45,160 bases of DNA from assembly GCA_016931935.1 (NCBI GenBank), contig JAFGDW010000347.1:1-45160 (forward strand). Direction: 5' to 3'. The notes under the pieces were generated by a model. That model saw only the letters and a list, made by a program, of their open reading frames with translations. It was not told the DNA's origin and made no database searches. The position numbers were made by a program, and so were the translations under genes. Origin of the DNA: Candidatus Zhuqueibacterota bacterium. Lineage in GTDB: Bacteria > Zhuqueibacterota > Zhuqueibacteria > Thermofontimicrobiales > Thiofontviventaceae. Numbering within the stretch: the stretch's first letter is position 1; every line of letters starts with the position of its first letter. Shown piece after piece: positions 17,940 to 26,180 of this stretch.

Positions 17940-19043
17940 ATGATACTGATCTTTATGTTTAGCCTTGTGATCCTATACGCATTGTTTATCGGAATGTTCA
18001 TTTCTGGCTTTCAGAAAAATTCCTTCGAACTTTCTTTATCGATACCATTCATCACCATCATTGTTGCCGTTCGTAACGGGGGTGAATGGATTGAAAAGTG
18101 CGTCAACGCTTTGTTGGCGCAAACATATCCGGTAGATAAACGGGAAATTATAATTATCGATGATGGTTCATCCGACAGCACACTGGCGTTATTAAAGACG
18201 TATTCTAGTTTGACAAGACCTGATCATATCACTATAACAACGCGACCACCTTCTTCCGGCAATAAAAAATTGGCGCTCGAACTGGGGATCAATCAAGCAC
18301 GGGGCGACATTCTGCTCTTTACAGATGCCGATTGTGTACCACCGCCATCATGGGCAGAGACTATCGTTTCCTGTTTTTCGAAAACAACCGGAATGGTAGT
18401 CGGATTTTCACCGTTGATCCATAAGTACAACTCATTTATCGGACATCTTATCAAAATCGACAGTCTATTCGCAACACTATTTGCCGGTGCAGGAATCGGA
18501 CTAAACATTCCGCTGACAGCGGCCGGCCGTAACATCGCCTGGCGTCGATCATTATTCTCACAAGTAGAAGGTTATAAGTCGATCTCGAAATCACTCTCAG
18601 GCGATGATGATCTGTTCATGCAGCTTGTTCACAAGCAAACAAATTTGAAAATCCGCTATTCACGAATACCGAAATCGGTTGTGCCGAGTTATCATCGTAT
18701 GTCGCTACAAGATTTCCTGCATCAAAAATCGCGGCATATTTCAGCCGCCAAATTTTATCCCCGGAGCCGGCAAATTATTTATGGAGTGTTTCATCTGCTT
18801 AATTTTGGATTGCATGGTCTGGCGATAGCAGCTTTGGTATTGGGTAAGGATACTGCCCCAATATTCACGTTACTTGCACTGACTCATATGATAGACTGGC
18901 TATTTCTCCGGATTGGCGTAAAGAAATTCAACATGTCTTTTAAATCTATTCACTTTTTGGGATGGGAATGGTTATTTTTATTTTATAATGTTATCTCCGG
19001 GATAAAGGGAATATTCCGGCCAGTGCGCTGGCAAAGGCATTAG
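17940..19043 (+). CDS. Membrane-bound family 2 glycosyltransferase
   Basis: The 367-residue protein has an N-terminal hydrophobic helix (residues about 2-25), a GT-A domain, and two or three C-terminal helices. The GT-A domain shows IPFITIIVAVRNGGEWI, IIIIDDGSSDST, the metal-binding DADC motif in LLFTDADCVPP, the acceptor-side GDDDLFMQ and QKSRHISAA, which resembles the Q/RxxRW motif of processive synthases. It probably transfers sugar from a nucleotide to a lipid or growing chain at the inner membrane. The frame is open from 17868, but AGGAGG followed by ATG at 17940 fixes the start. The gene is divergent from rsmI, and its stop overlaps that of the convergent tryptophanase gene. Confidence 0.92.
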   Translation: MILIFMFSLVILYALFIGMFISGFQKNSFELSLSIPFITIIVAVRNGGEWIEKCVNALLAQTYPVDKREIIIIDDGSSDSTLALLKTYSSLTRPDHITITTRPPSSGNKKLALELGINQARGDILLFTDADCVPPPSWAETIVSCFSKTTGMVVGFSPLIHKYNSFIGHLIKIDSLFATLFAGAGIGLNIPLTAAGRNIAWRRSLFSQVEGYKSISKSLSGDDDLFMQLVHKQTNLKIRYSRIPKSVVPSYHRMSLQDFLHQKSRHISAAKFYPRSRQIIYGVFHLLNFGLHGLAIAALVLGKDTAPIFTLLALTHMIDWLFLRIGVKKFNMSFKSIHFLGWEWLFLFYNVISGIKGIFRPVRWQRH

Positions 19044-20419
19044 CTCGGAACCGGTTCAAACTCCGCCGTAAAATGCCGTAAATAAGGCGTTTCATAGGTG
19101 AAGCGATAACCTTTCAAGTTTTCACGATTTCGATATACTTCCGTAATAACCTCAGCCACATAATCAAAATGGCTTTGCGTGTAGACTCGTCGTGGGAACG
19201 CGAGACGCACCAATTCCAACGGCGGGGCAATGTGCTTACCGGTTTTCGCATCGGTCTTTCCGAACATGATGCTGCCAATTTCACACGACCGGATGCCACC
19301 TTCAAGGTACAACTCGCAAGCAATCGCCTGTCCGGGAAATTGTGGCAGTGGAATATGGGGAGCGAACCTGGCTGCATCAAGATACAGGGCATGACCACCG
19401 GTGGGTTTTAAAAACGGCACACCATCACGGTCTATTTTTTCGCCAATGTATTCGACAGTCCGGATGCGATACGCCAGGTAGTCTTCATGCAGCACTTCTT
19501 CCAGGCCCTGGGCAATCGCTTCCAGGTCACGGCCGGCGAGTCCTCCATAGGTGGGGAAGCCTTCTGTTACGATCAGTACATTCCGCGCCTGCATCGCCAA
19601 TTCATCGTCGTTTATAGCAAGAAAGCCACCAATATTGACCAGCGCATCCTTTTTGGCGCTCATGGTGCAACCGTCCGCATAGGAAAACATTTCACGGGAA
19701 ATTGTTTTGCAATCGCTGTGTTCAAACTCCGGTTCCCGCAGTTTGATAAACCAGGCATTTTCGGCAAACCGGCACGCATCCAGAAACAAAGGGATGCCGT
19801 ATTTCTGGCACACATTTTTTGTCTGCCGAATATTTTCCATCGACACCGGTTGTCCGCCGCCGGAATTATTCGTGATCGTTAACATGCACAGCGGAATATG
19901 GTCGGCGCCGACTCCCTGAATGAAATTCTCCAGCCGGACAATATCCATATTCCCCTTAAACGGATGCAGACTTTGGGTGTCCTTTGCTTCAGGGATCACC
20001 AAATCCACTGCACTGCCGCCCTGAAATTCGATATTGGCGCGGGTGGTATCAAAATGGGTGTTGGACGGAATATAAGTGCCCGGCCTGGAAAGCAGCCCAA
20101 ACAAAATACGCTCGGCCGCCCGGCCCTGATGAGTGGGAATAATATGTTTGAAGCCGGTGATCTCCTGCACCTTATCCCGGAAACGGTAGAAGCTGCGTGC
20201 GCCAGCATACGATTCATCGCCGGACATGATGCCCGCCCATTGTGCATCGCTCATCGCTGCCGTGCCACTGTCTGTAAGTAAGTCGATCAACACATCATCG
20301 CTGCTGATTTTGAACAGATTATACCCGGCATTTTTCAGGATTTTCTCGCGTTGCTCCCTTGTGGTCATGCGGATCGGTTCGACCACTTTAATGCGGAATG
20401 GTTCAATAATGGTTTTCAT
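19040..20419 (-). CDS. tnaA: Tryptophanase (beta-eliminating lyase)
   Basis: The 459-residue PLP enzyme belongs to the tryptophanase/tyrosine phenol-lyase family. It has the PLP lysine in TMSAKKDALVNIGG (Lys257), FLDACRFAENAWFI, EGFPTYGGLAGRD and the C-terminal LRHFTAEF. Two positions separate the two enzymes. Tyrosine phenol-lyase has Arg381 and Phe448, whereas this protein has Ile in CEIGS (residue 381) and His in LRHF (residue 449), as in tryptophanase. It should split tryptophan to indole, pyruvate and ammonia. The start at 20419 has AAGGAGAGC upstream. The usual TnaC leader peptide and TnaB permease are not seen; instead an inverted-repeat element lies 57 bases upstream. Confidence 0.94.
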   Translation of the reverse strand: MKTIIEPFRIKVVEPIRMTTREQREKILKNAGYNLFKISSDDVLIDLLTDSGTAAMSDAQWAGIMSGDESYAGARSFYRFRDKVQEITGFKHIIPTHQGRAAERILFGLLSRPGTYIPSNTHFDTTRANIEFQGGSAVDLVIPEAKDTQSLHPFKGNMDIVRLENFIQGVGADHIPLCMLTITNNSGGGQPVSMENIRQTKNVCQKYGIPLFLDACRFAENAWFIKLREPEFEHSDCKTISREMFSYADGCTMSAKKDALVNIGGFLAINDDELAMQARNVLIVTEGFPTYGGLAGRDLEAIAQGLEEVLHEDYLAYRIRTVEYIGEKIDRDGVPFLKPTGGHALYLDAARFAPHIPLPQFPGQAIACELYLEGGIRSCEIGSIMFGKTDAKTGKHIAPPLELVRLAFPRRVYTQSHFDYVAEVITEVYRNRENLKGYRFTYETPYLRHFTAEFEPVPS

Positions 20420-20443
20420 GCTTTGCTCTCCTTGAGGTGAAAA

Positions 20444-20470
20444 GTAAAACGTCAAACGTGAAACGTAATG
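20444..20470. repeat. Short tandem AAACGT repeat
   Basis: Three copies of AAACGT follow one another with a 7-base period (20447-20452, 20454-20459, 20461-20466), each copy followed by a different base. The stretch lies between the tryptophanase start and a palindromic element. It has no coding sense. Confidence 0.7.
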
Positions 20471-20475
20471 AAATG

Positions 20476-20592
20476 CATCGTTTCCAGTCTCCGGCTGGAA
20501 ATGTATATGACGCGGCTCTGCCGCGAGTGATCTTTGCTCCAGCAAGGCAGAGCCTTGCAGTTTGCATTTCCAGTCAGAAACTGGAAACGATG
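20476..20592. repeat. Nested palindromic REP/MITE-like element
   Basis: A 28-base left arm (20476-20503) and a 28-base right arm (20565-20592) are inverted copies differing at only three positions. Each arm is itself a hairpin: TTTCCAG...CTGGAAA at 20481-20501 and TTTCCAGT...ACTGGAAA at 20567-20587. Between them are two more hairpins, CGCGG/CCGCG (20511-20525) and GCAAGGC/GCCTTGC (20542-20558), whose cores GGCTCTGCC and GGCAGAGCC are also complementary. The element lies in the 5' region of the tryptophanase gene and 19 bases past the SDR stop. The design is that of a non-autonomous mobile or REP element; no transposase is present. Confidence 0.85.
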
Positions 20593-20611
20593 GTGACGAT
20601 GATATATACGT

Positions 20612-21403
20612 CTAAAAAATTCCTTTATTCTCGCCGCCATCCACACTGATGGTTGTGCCAGTAATAAATCCGGCCTTTTCCGATGCCAGATACAATACCA
20701 TCCATGCAATCTCTTCAGGTGTCCCCAGCCGACCAACCGGAATTTGTGAAATCCATCCGTTGAATATGTCATCGCTTGTCATTCCCTGCGCTTTTGCCGA
20801 TGTTTCCGCTAATTTGGAAAGCCGCTCGGTACGAATCCGTCCTGTGGCAATGTTATTCACTGTGATGCCGTCCTTTCCAAATTGATTGGACAGTGTTTTC
20901 GCCCATCCGACAACTGCCAGGCGCATGGCATTGGAAAAGACTAAATTGTCAATCGGCTGCTTCACGGTTATCGATGTTAAATTGATAATCCGTCCCCATT
21001 GTTGGTCGACCATTCCCGGCAGCAACTGGTGTGTCAGGTAGTTAGCGCTGGTAAATGTAAGATCAAACGCAGCCTTCCAATCCTGCTGATCGAATTCCAA
21101 ATATGCGCCCGGCGGTGGGCCACCGGCGTTGTTCACGAGCACGTCAACACGGGAGAATTTTGAATGTATGAACGATATTAAGGCATCAATTTCGTTAGTT
21201 CGGGATAAGTCAGCGGGAAACGGCAAAACCGTTTTGTTAGTTGTCTGGAGAATCTGTTTTGCGGCTTGTTCAATCCGCTTCTTGTTACGCGAGCAAATAA
21301 TTACCGATGCACCTTCATTGGCAAATTCTCGTGCTGTCGCAAAACCAATTCCCTGACTGGCGCCGCATACCAGCACCACTTTTGATGAAAGATTCAGTTC
21401 CAT
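20612..21403 (-). CDS. Atypical short-chain dehydrogenase/reductase
   Basis: The 263-residue protein has the SDR nucleotide loop CGASQGIGFA, the VNNAGGPPPG motif, the NLTSITV serine region and a FabG-like C-terminus TGTTISVDGGENKG. The catalytic YxxxK is absent: the segment reads PIDNLVFSNAMRLAVVGW, so Ser and Arg stand where Tyr and Lys are expected. This SNxxR form is found in a group of FabG-like SDRs of unclear activity. NADP(H) binding is likely, while normal alcohol/ketone chemistry is doubtful. The ATG start at 21403 follows an AAGAGGT box. The gene lies after the epimerase terminator, so it probably has its own promoter. Confidence 0.88.
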   Translation of the reverse strand: MELNLSSKVVLVCGASQGIGFATAREFANEGASVIICSRNKKRIEQAAKQILQTTNKTVLPFPADLSRTNEIDALISFIHSKFSRVDVLVNNAGGPPPGAYLEFDQQDWKAAFDLTFTSANYLTHQLLPGMVDQQWGRIINLTSITVKQPIDNLVFSNAMRLAVVGWAKTLSNQFGKDGITVNNIATGRIRTERLSKLAETSAKAQGMTSDDIFNGWISQIPVGRLGTPEEIAWMVLYLASEKAGFITGTTISVDGGENKGIF

Positions 21404-21479
21404 AAAGAACCTCTTATTAATTTATGAAGATGGAATTAATAATATTTGGAGCAAGCAAGACAAAGCAGTCAGCGAGGGA

Positions 21480-21512
21480 AAGAAAGAAAACGGGGAACAT
21501 GGTGTTCCCCGT
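21480..21512 (-). terminator. Rho-independent terminator after the epimerase gene
   Basis: A perfect 10-bp stem, ACGGGGAACA/TGTTCCCCGT (21490-21499 and 21503-21512), with a 3-base loop is followed on the minus strand by a TTTTCTTTCTTT tract. It lies 19 bases beyond the epimerase stop codon and marks the end of the polysaccharide locus. Confidence 0.92.
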
Positions 21513-21530
21513 CAAATTGTGTTCAGTTTA

Positions 21531-22502
21531 TCACGGTCGGTTATCAGCATTAAAGTATTCGATTACATTTTTCAGAATTTCCTCCAGTTGAACTTTTGGT
21601 TCATAACCGATAAGCGATCGTATTTTGTTCAGATTAGGAATCCGAATGCTCATGTCCTCGAATCCTGCCTCATAGGCTTCATCATACGGCACAAACTTGA
21701 TTTCCGAATCCGAATTGGTCATCTTTTTAACCTTTTCCGCCAATTCCAGAATGCTGATCGGTCTGTCATTGCCGACATTGAAAATCTGGCCAACAGCTTC
21801 CGGTTGCTGTGCCAGGCTTTGAAGCGCATCCACGACATCGGAAACGTACGTAAAACAGCGCACCTGTTTTCCGTTTCCATACACTGTAAGCGGCGCATTT
21901 TTCAATGCCTGCGTAACGAACCGCGGAACCACCATACCATATTGGCCAGTCTGGCGCGGTCCAACTGTGTTGAATAACCGCACTATCACCACTTCCAGGT
22001 TTCGTTCTTTATGATAAGCCAAACCCAAAAACTCATCAATCGCTTTTGAACTGGAATAGCTCCAGCGATGTTTTGTAGTTGGACCGAGCACTCGATCGTC
22101 ATCTTCACCGAACGGTGTGTTTATGCTTTTACCGTAAATTTCCGATGTCGATGTGATGATTACTTTTTTCAAATAACGTGCCGCCAGTTTCAGCACCATT
22201 TCAGTACCCAAAATATTGGTTTCAATCGTTTCCACTGGACGGTTAACAATCAGCTCCACACCAACTGCTGCTGCTAAATGATAAATAATATCGCATTCGC
22301 TCACCAGGCGGTCCATCACGACTTCATTCATAATCGTTTCCACGGCGATGTTAAACCGCGGGCTTGACATTAAATGTTCAATATTTTTTAATCGTCCGGT
22401 TGACAAATCATCGATCACATAAACCATATCTCCACGATTGTGAAGCGCTTCAGCAAGATGTGAACCAATAAAACCGGCGCCTCCGGTAATTAACACTCTC
22501 AT
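21531..22502 (-). CDS. NAD-dependent sugar-nucleotide epimerase/dehydratase
   Basis: This 323-residue extended SDR has the N-terminal ITGGAGFIGSHLAEAL (NAD loop GxxGxxG), VIDDLSTG, the TSTSEIYG region and the catalytic pair in YSSSK, then RLFNTVGPRQ and the DVVDAL segment. It acts on a nucleotide-activated sugar, by C4 epimerisation, 4,6-dehydration or UDP-glucuronate decarboxylation; the exact reaction cannot be fixed from motifs. It should feed the neighbouring glycosyltransferases. It is the last gene of the polysaccharide locus and is followed by a strong terminator. Confidence 0.9.
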   Translation of the reverse strand: MRVLITGGAGFIGSHLAEALHNRGDMVYVIDDLSTGRLKNIEHLMSSPRFNIAVETIMNEVVMDRLVSECDIIYHLAAAVGVELIVNRPVETIETNILGTEMVLKLAARYLKKVIITSTSEIYGKSINTPFGEDDDRVLGPTTKHRWSYSSSKAIDEFLGLAYHKERNLEVVIVRLFNTVGPRQTGQYGMVVPRFVTQALKNAPLTVYGNGKQVRCFTYVSDVVDALQSLAQQPEAVGQIFNVGNDRPISILELAEKVKKMTNSDSEIKFVPYDEAYEAGFEDMSIRIPNLNKIRSLIGYEPKVQLEEILKNVIEYFNADNRP

Positions 22503-22610
22503 AGTAGATCTCCTCAGTTAGAAATCGTTCCTCGTTGCAATTAATTATGTATCGACAAGTTCGTTTAAATTATAACCTGATTTTATTTGAAACTACAGAG
22601 AATGGAGCAT

Positions 22611-22674
22611 GGAGAACGGTAAACGGAAAAGGCTTCAATTTTCTCCATTTTACTTTGTCCGTTTTCCGTTCTCC
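22611..22674. repeat. Inverted repeat overlapping the end of a WecA-like gene
   Basis: GGAGAACGGTAAACGG (22611-22626) is repeated in inverted form at 22659-22674 with one mismatch in 16. Further out-of-register copies of the words ATGGAG and CTCCAT lie between and beside the arms. The right arm lies within the coding sequence, so the last residues of the WecA-like protein and its stop codon are read from repeat sequence. Confidence 0.75.
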
Positions 22675-23771
22675 GTTTTTCGATGCTTACTAATCACCAT
22701 CAACGCGGTAATCAGTGTATAAATAATAATCGTTTGCACCAACACAACAATATTTCCCCATACGGGAATGTATGGCAATAGCGCCGCACCACAACCAACG
22801 CAGACGGCTACCAGATAGATAAATAAAACCGTGCCCCGCTGCGAGAAGCCCAACGCGACAAGACGGTGTGAAAAATGACTATTATCACCAACAAACACCG
22901 GCCGCTTCTCTTTCAAACGAATAAAAATCACTGAAAATGTATCGTATAACGGAATACTCAAAATCACCACCGGCATGACGACAGGAATCAGCGAATAGCT
23001 TGTGGCGACAGGATACGACCCTTCCAGTGTGAGTGCTCCGAACATGATGCCCAGAAACAGACTGCCACTATCTCCCATAAACAGGCGGGATGGCTTGAAA
23101 TTGTATCGTAGAAAACCCAATGCGCTGCCAGCGAGCGCTATCAGAATTAACGCCATAAATAATTGATGTTGGAACAACATGACAATGGAAAAAATAACGG
23201 CGGCAATAACCGCAACTCCGGCAGATAATCCATCCATATTGTCTAACAGATTGAACGAATTGGTGATGCCAACGATCCAAATCACGGAAACAACAATATC
23301 CAGTAAATACCCCGGCATAAACTCGGTCCGAACACCGCCAAGCACCAGCACAATCGCAGCGACAAACTGACCGACAAACTTCCATTTGTAAGAGAAGCGA
23401 TCTTTAAGCGCATCATCCAAAATGCCAATGATCAACAAGAATGTGCTACTTCCGAGAATCAGCAACAGTTTGGGCAACACAAGTTCAAACCGCGGAAGCT
23501 GCCGTACGACCGTTGGTGCCAATTGCTGCAACCAGGGCTGCTCGTTAAACAGGAATAACGCCGCGATATGACCGAGCACAACAATAACAAACGTCAGATA
23601 AATCGCCACCCCGCCAAGCAACGGTTTGGGCGTGGAATGAATTTTTCGTGCCCCTGGTTTATCGACAATATTCCAGCGCACCGCCAGCGCCATAACCCCG
23701 GGAACAGCAATCAATGAAAGCACCGTCGCTAAAATAAAGAAATATGCGTATAGCCAGTACCAATTTAACAT
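22650..23771 (-). CDS. WecA/TagO-like polyprenyl-phosphate sugar-1-phosphate transferase (copy 1)
   Basis: The 373-residue membrane protein has about 10-11 helices and the polyprenyl-phosphate N-acetylhexosamine-1-phosphate transferase motifs: NLLDNMDGLSAG (catalytic Asp), RLFMGDSGSLFLG and the cytoplasmic HFSHRLV near the C-terminus. The enzyme starts a lipid-linked glycan by placing a sugar phosphate on undecaprenyl phosphate. The C-terminal tail (KTENGKRTK) comes from an intergenic inverted repeat and differs from the hydrophobic body. Its start overlaps the end of the upstream glycosyltransferase by 7 bases. A second family member lies at 36521-37555. Confidence 0.92.
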   Translation of the reverse strand: MLNWYWLYAYFFILATVLSLIAVPGVMALAVRWNIVDKPGARKIHSTPKPLLGGVAIYLTFVIVVLGHIAALFLFNEQPWLQQLAPTVVRQLPRFELVLPKLLLILGSSTFLLIIGILDDALKDRFSYKWKFVGQFVAAIVLVLGGVRTEFMPGYLLDIVVSVIWIVGITNSFNLLDNMDGLSAGVAVIAAVIFSIVMLFQHQLFMALILIALAGSALGFLRYNFKPSRLFMGDSGSLFLGIMFGALTLEGSYPVATSYSLIPVVMPVVILSIPLYDTFSVIFIRLKEKRPVFVGDNSHFSHRLVALGFSQRGTVLFIYLVAVCVGCGAALLPYIPVWGNIVVLVQTIIIYTLITALMVISKHRKTENGKRTK

Positions 23772-25003
23772 AATTCCATCAAACTCTGTTCTAATTTATG
23801 TGCCAGCCGTTCGCGCGAGTAATATGCATCGACAAACGCACGGCCATTTTTTCCCATCTCCCGGCAAACAGCCGGATCAGCTTTCAGCTGCAAAATCGCG
23901 GCCATCATTTGCCCGCTATTTTCAGGCTCGACATAAATACCAGCCTGCGCTTGTTCCAGAATTGACCGGGCCTCGCCATCCACGCTTAAAATGATCGGCC
24001 GTTCGCAGGCCATATTATCATATATTTTAGAAGGGATTGTAATTTTAAACAACTCATTTTTTCGCAACGGTACCAGACTGACATCCCAGGCGGAAATATA
24101 ATCGGCGATCTGTTCGCGGGGAACTTCATCGATGAGCGTGAGATTGCCGAGCCGCTTTTCTGCTTTAATTGCTTCGACCACATGTTTTTTAGGACCAGTT
24201 CCTACAAACAGAAAATGAACATCCGGATGAACACGCATTTCTTCCACAAGTTCGCACAATTGCTCCATTCCCTGGGCCAGACCTAAAATTCCGGAATAAC
24301 CGACCACAAATTTATCCTGAAGCTGCAACGTTTTTTTAAGCGCATCACCACGATTGGCAAAAATAGCCGTATTGGTTCCATTGGGGATTAATTCCAGCCT
24401 GGACGCTGGAATCCCTTGTGCCAGCAGGTGATTGTACGTTCCTTTTGTCACCACTACTAATTTGCTGGCATTACGATAAAAAAACTGTTCCAGCTTCTGC
24501 GCCCAGCGAATAAATCGTGGATTGTTCAACTCGCCCAATTCAACAGCCGAATCCGGCCACAAGTCCCTGATTTCAAACACAAAACGCGCCCGTTTTAAAC
24601 GGCTCAGAACATAGCCACTGACGCCGACAAAAAACGGTGGCGAGGTTGTGTACACGACATCGTATCGCCCGCGTGTCAGCAATCCTGAAAATATGGCGGA
24701 GAACATAAAACTGAAGTAGAACGCCAATCGTGTCACAAACGTCTTGTTTGGCGTGGCATATACCCAACTTCGTCGCACACGAATACCATCAATCGTATCG
24801 GTTTCCAGAAATTTAAATCGATATTTTTCCGGCAGGATACCACTCGGATGATTGGGAAATTCTGTCAACACGGTGACGTCATGGCCATATGTTACCAGGT
24901 TGCGGGCCATTTCAATCGCACGGGTTTGTGTCGCACCAATTTCAGGGGGGAAGTATTGGGAGATATATAAAATTCTCAGCTTCGTTTTAGATGGCTCACT
25001 CAT
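23765..25003 (-). CDS. Family 4 glycosyltransferase (WbuB-like)
   Basis: The 412-residue GT-B enzyme starts with LRILYISQYFPPEIGATQTRAIEMA, typical of WbuB-type family 4 transferases. It has FEIRDLWPDSAVELG in the middle, the second-domain VGYSGILGLAQGMEQL, FLFVGTGPKK and the nucleotide-sugar region IPSKIYDNMACERPIILSVDGE. It retains the sugar anomeric configuration and acts on the inner face of the membrane. The frame is open further upstream, but the ATG at 25003 lies one base after the stop of the preceding methyltransferase gene, so coupled translation is likely. Confidence 0.92.
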   Translation of the reverse strand: MSEPSKTKLRILYISQYFPPEIGATQTRAIEMARNLVTYGHDVTVLTEFPNHPSGILPEKYRFKFLETDTIDGIRVRRSWVYATPNKTFVTRLAFYFSFMFSAIFSGLLTRGRYDVVYTTSPPFFVGVSGYVLSRLKRARFVFEIRDLWPDSAVELGELNNPRFIRWAQKLEQFFYRNASKLVVVTKGTYNHLLAQGIPASRLELIPNGTNTAIFANRGDALKKTLQLQDKFVVGYSGILGLAQGMEQLCELVEEMRVHPDVHFLFVGTGPKKHVVEAIKAEKRLGNLTLIDEVPREQIADYISAWDVSLVPLRKNELFKITIPSKIYDNMACERPIILSVDGEARSILEQAQAGIYVEPENSGQMMAAILQLKADPAVCREMGKNGRAFVDAYYSRERLAHKLEQSLMELC

Positions 25004-25004
25004 A

Positions 25005-25772
25005 TCACATTCTGCACACAACAACCTGGATAACTGCATCTTCCACATCATATTTTGATGACGCCTGATGAACTTTCAACTTCGTCAGTAATGCATCCAT
25101 TTCCATAGTGATATTTTTGGCAATGCGCTTTTTGACCGCCTGCTTCCAGGAATTGGGAATCAACTCACGCAGCTTAAAGCGATCGCTGCGGATTACCGAG
25201 TAAAATGCTTTCATTTCCTGAAGCACATTCTTGCGTTGATAATAAAACTCTCGATCAGGAAAATATGTTGCCAACGATATATCAAATGTATCAACATCGA
25301 CTTCATTAATATGATCGGGTGTTTTGGATATTTTGGAATAAACCGGACTGTTGGGCGTGGAAATAATCAGGCAGCCACCGGGCTTCAAAATTCGTTTGGC
25401 TTCTGCTAAAAAGCGCACAGCCAGCTCGGGTGGAATATGCTCGTACGTCTCGATCGACACAATCACATCGAATGATTGATCCGGGAACGGCATATGTGTG
25501 GCGTCGATTTTTTCGAATGCCAATCCATCAGCGCTGTACTGCTGCCGCGCGTGCTCCAGCGCATGATCGCTGATATCAATTCCAACGACTTCAGCGGCCT
25601 GTTGCTTCAAATAATAACTGCCGAAGCCCATCCCGCAGGCAGCATCGAGCACTTTTTTGTTTTTGCAGTAATCGATCGCAAACTGATAAAGCGCAATGTA
25701 ACAGGCATACAAATAATCATTTTTGAAATAGCCCACCGGCCGGATTTTTTTTAGGAAATCAAGATTATTCAT
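25005..25772 (-). CDS. Class I SAM-dependent methyltransferase
   Basis: The 255-residue protein has the SAM-binding motif I VLDAACGMGFGSYYL, the acidic motif II end VVGIDIS, DATHMPFPDQSFDVIVSIETYEHI and LKPGGCLIISTPN. This is a UbiE/Coq5-like methyltransferase domain of the type common in polysaccharide clusters. It probably methylates a sugar or lipid carrier. The acceptor is not predictable. It is the first gene of a four-gene minus-strand run ending at the epimerase; its promoter should lie in the repeat-rich gap to its right. Confidence 0.88.
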   Translation of the reverse strand: MNNLDFLKKIRPVGYFKNDYLYACYIALYQFAIDYCKNKKVLDAACGMGFGSYYLKQQAAEVVGIDISDHALEHARQQYSADGLAFEKIDATHMPFPDQSFDVIVSIETYEHIPPELAVRFLAEAKRILKPGGCLIISTPNSPVYSKISKTPDHINEVDVDTFDISLATYFPDREFYYQRKNVLQEMKAFYSVIRSDRFKLRELIPNSWKQAVKKRIAKNITMEMDALLTKLKVHQASSKYDVEDAVIQVVVCRM

Positions 25773-25830
25773 TTATGCTATTGCTTTTGGTTCGAAATTT
25801 AGATATATTTTTACGTTTCAATAAAAAAAT

Positions 25831-26148
25831 GGAACACAGATCAGACGGATAGAACGGATTTGCACGGATTTTGGATCGTGTACTAGTTCTAAGAAAGCAT
25901 AAGGATTTAAAAACTAACAAAAATCAAATCCCAAAAAACAAATAAATCTCAATTTCGAATTGACCAAATTCGAAACATGCTCACAATAAGAATATTGTCT
26001 TTATTTATTTGTTTGCTATTTTGCTTTTTGAATTTATTTGTAATTTGTTGATTGAAATTTGTGATCTTATAGTTCGACCGCAAAATTGGCGACACAAAAT
26101 TTATTCCGTATACGTCCTGATCCGTTTCATCCGTCCGATCCGTGTTCT
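25831..26148. repeat. Large degenerate inverted-repeat element (about 320 bases)
   Basis: The outer arms, 25831-25858 and 26121-26148, are inverted copies matching at about 23 of 28 positions and built from words like ACGGAT and GAACAC. Inside, the left half (about 25905-25976) is A-rich, with AAATCAAATCCCAAAAAACA and CAAATAAAT. The right half (about 25998-26065) is T-rich, with the complementary words. The whole is a long imperfect hairpin with strong strand asymmetry. It fills most of the 408-base gap between two divergent genes and must contain or adjoin their promoters. No open frame and no transposase are present. Confidence 0.75.
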
Positions 26149-26180
26149 ATCCCTTAACTAGTCGAAATCAGAGCAAATTC

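Noticed and set aside
19040..20419. Tyrosine phenol-lyase as identity
   Set aside because: The position of Arg381 is Ile and that of Phe448 is His, which fits tryptophanase.
20444..20592. CRISPR array
   Set aside because: There are inverted arms and a 7-base tandem, but no series of regularly spaced identical repeats and no cas genes.
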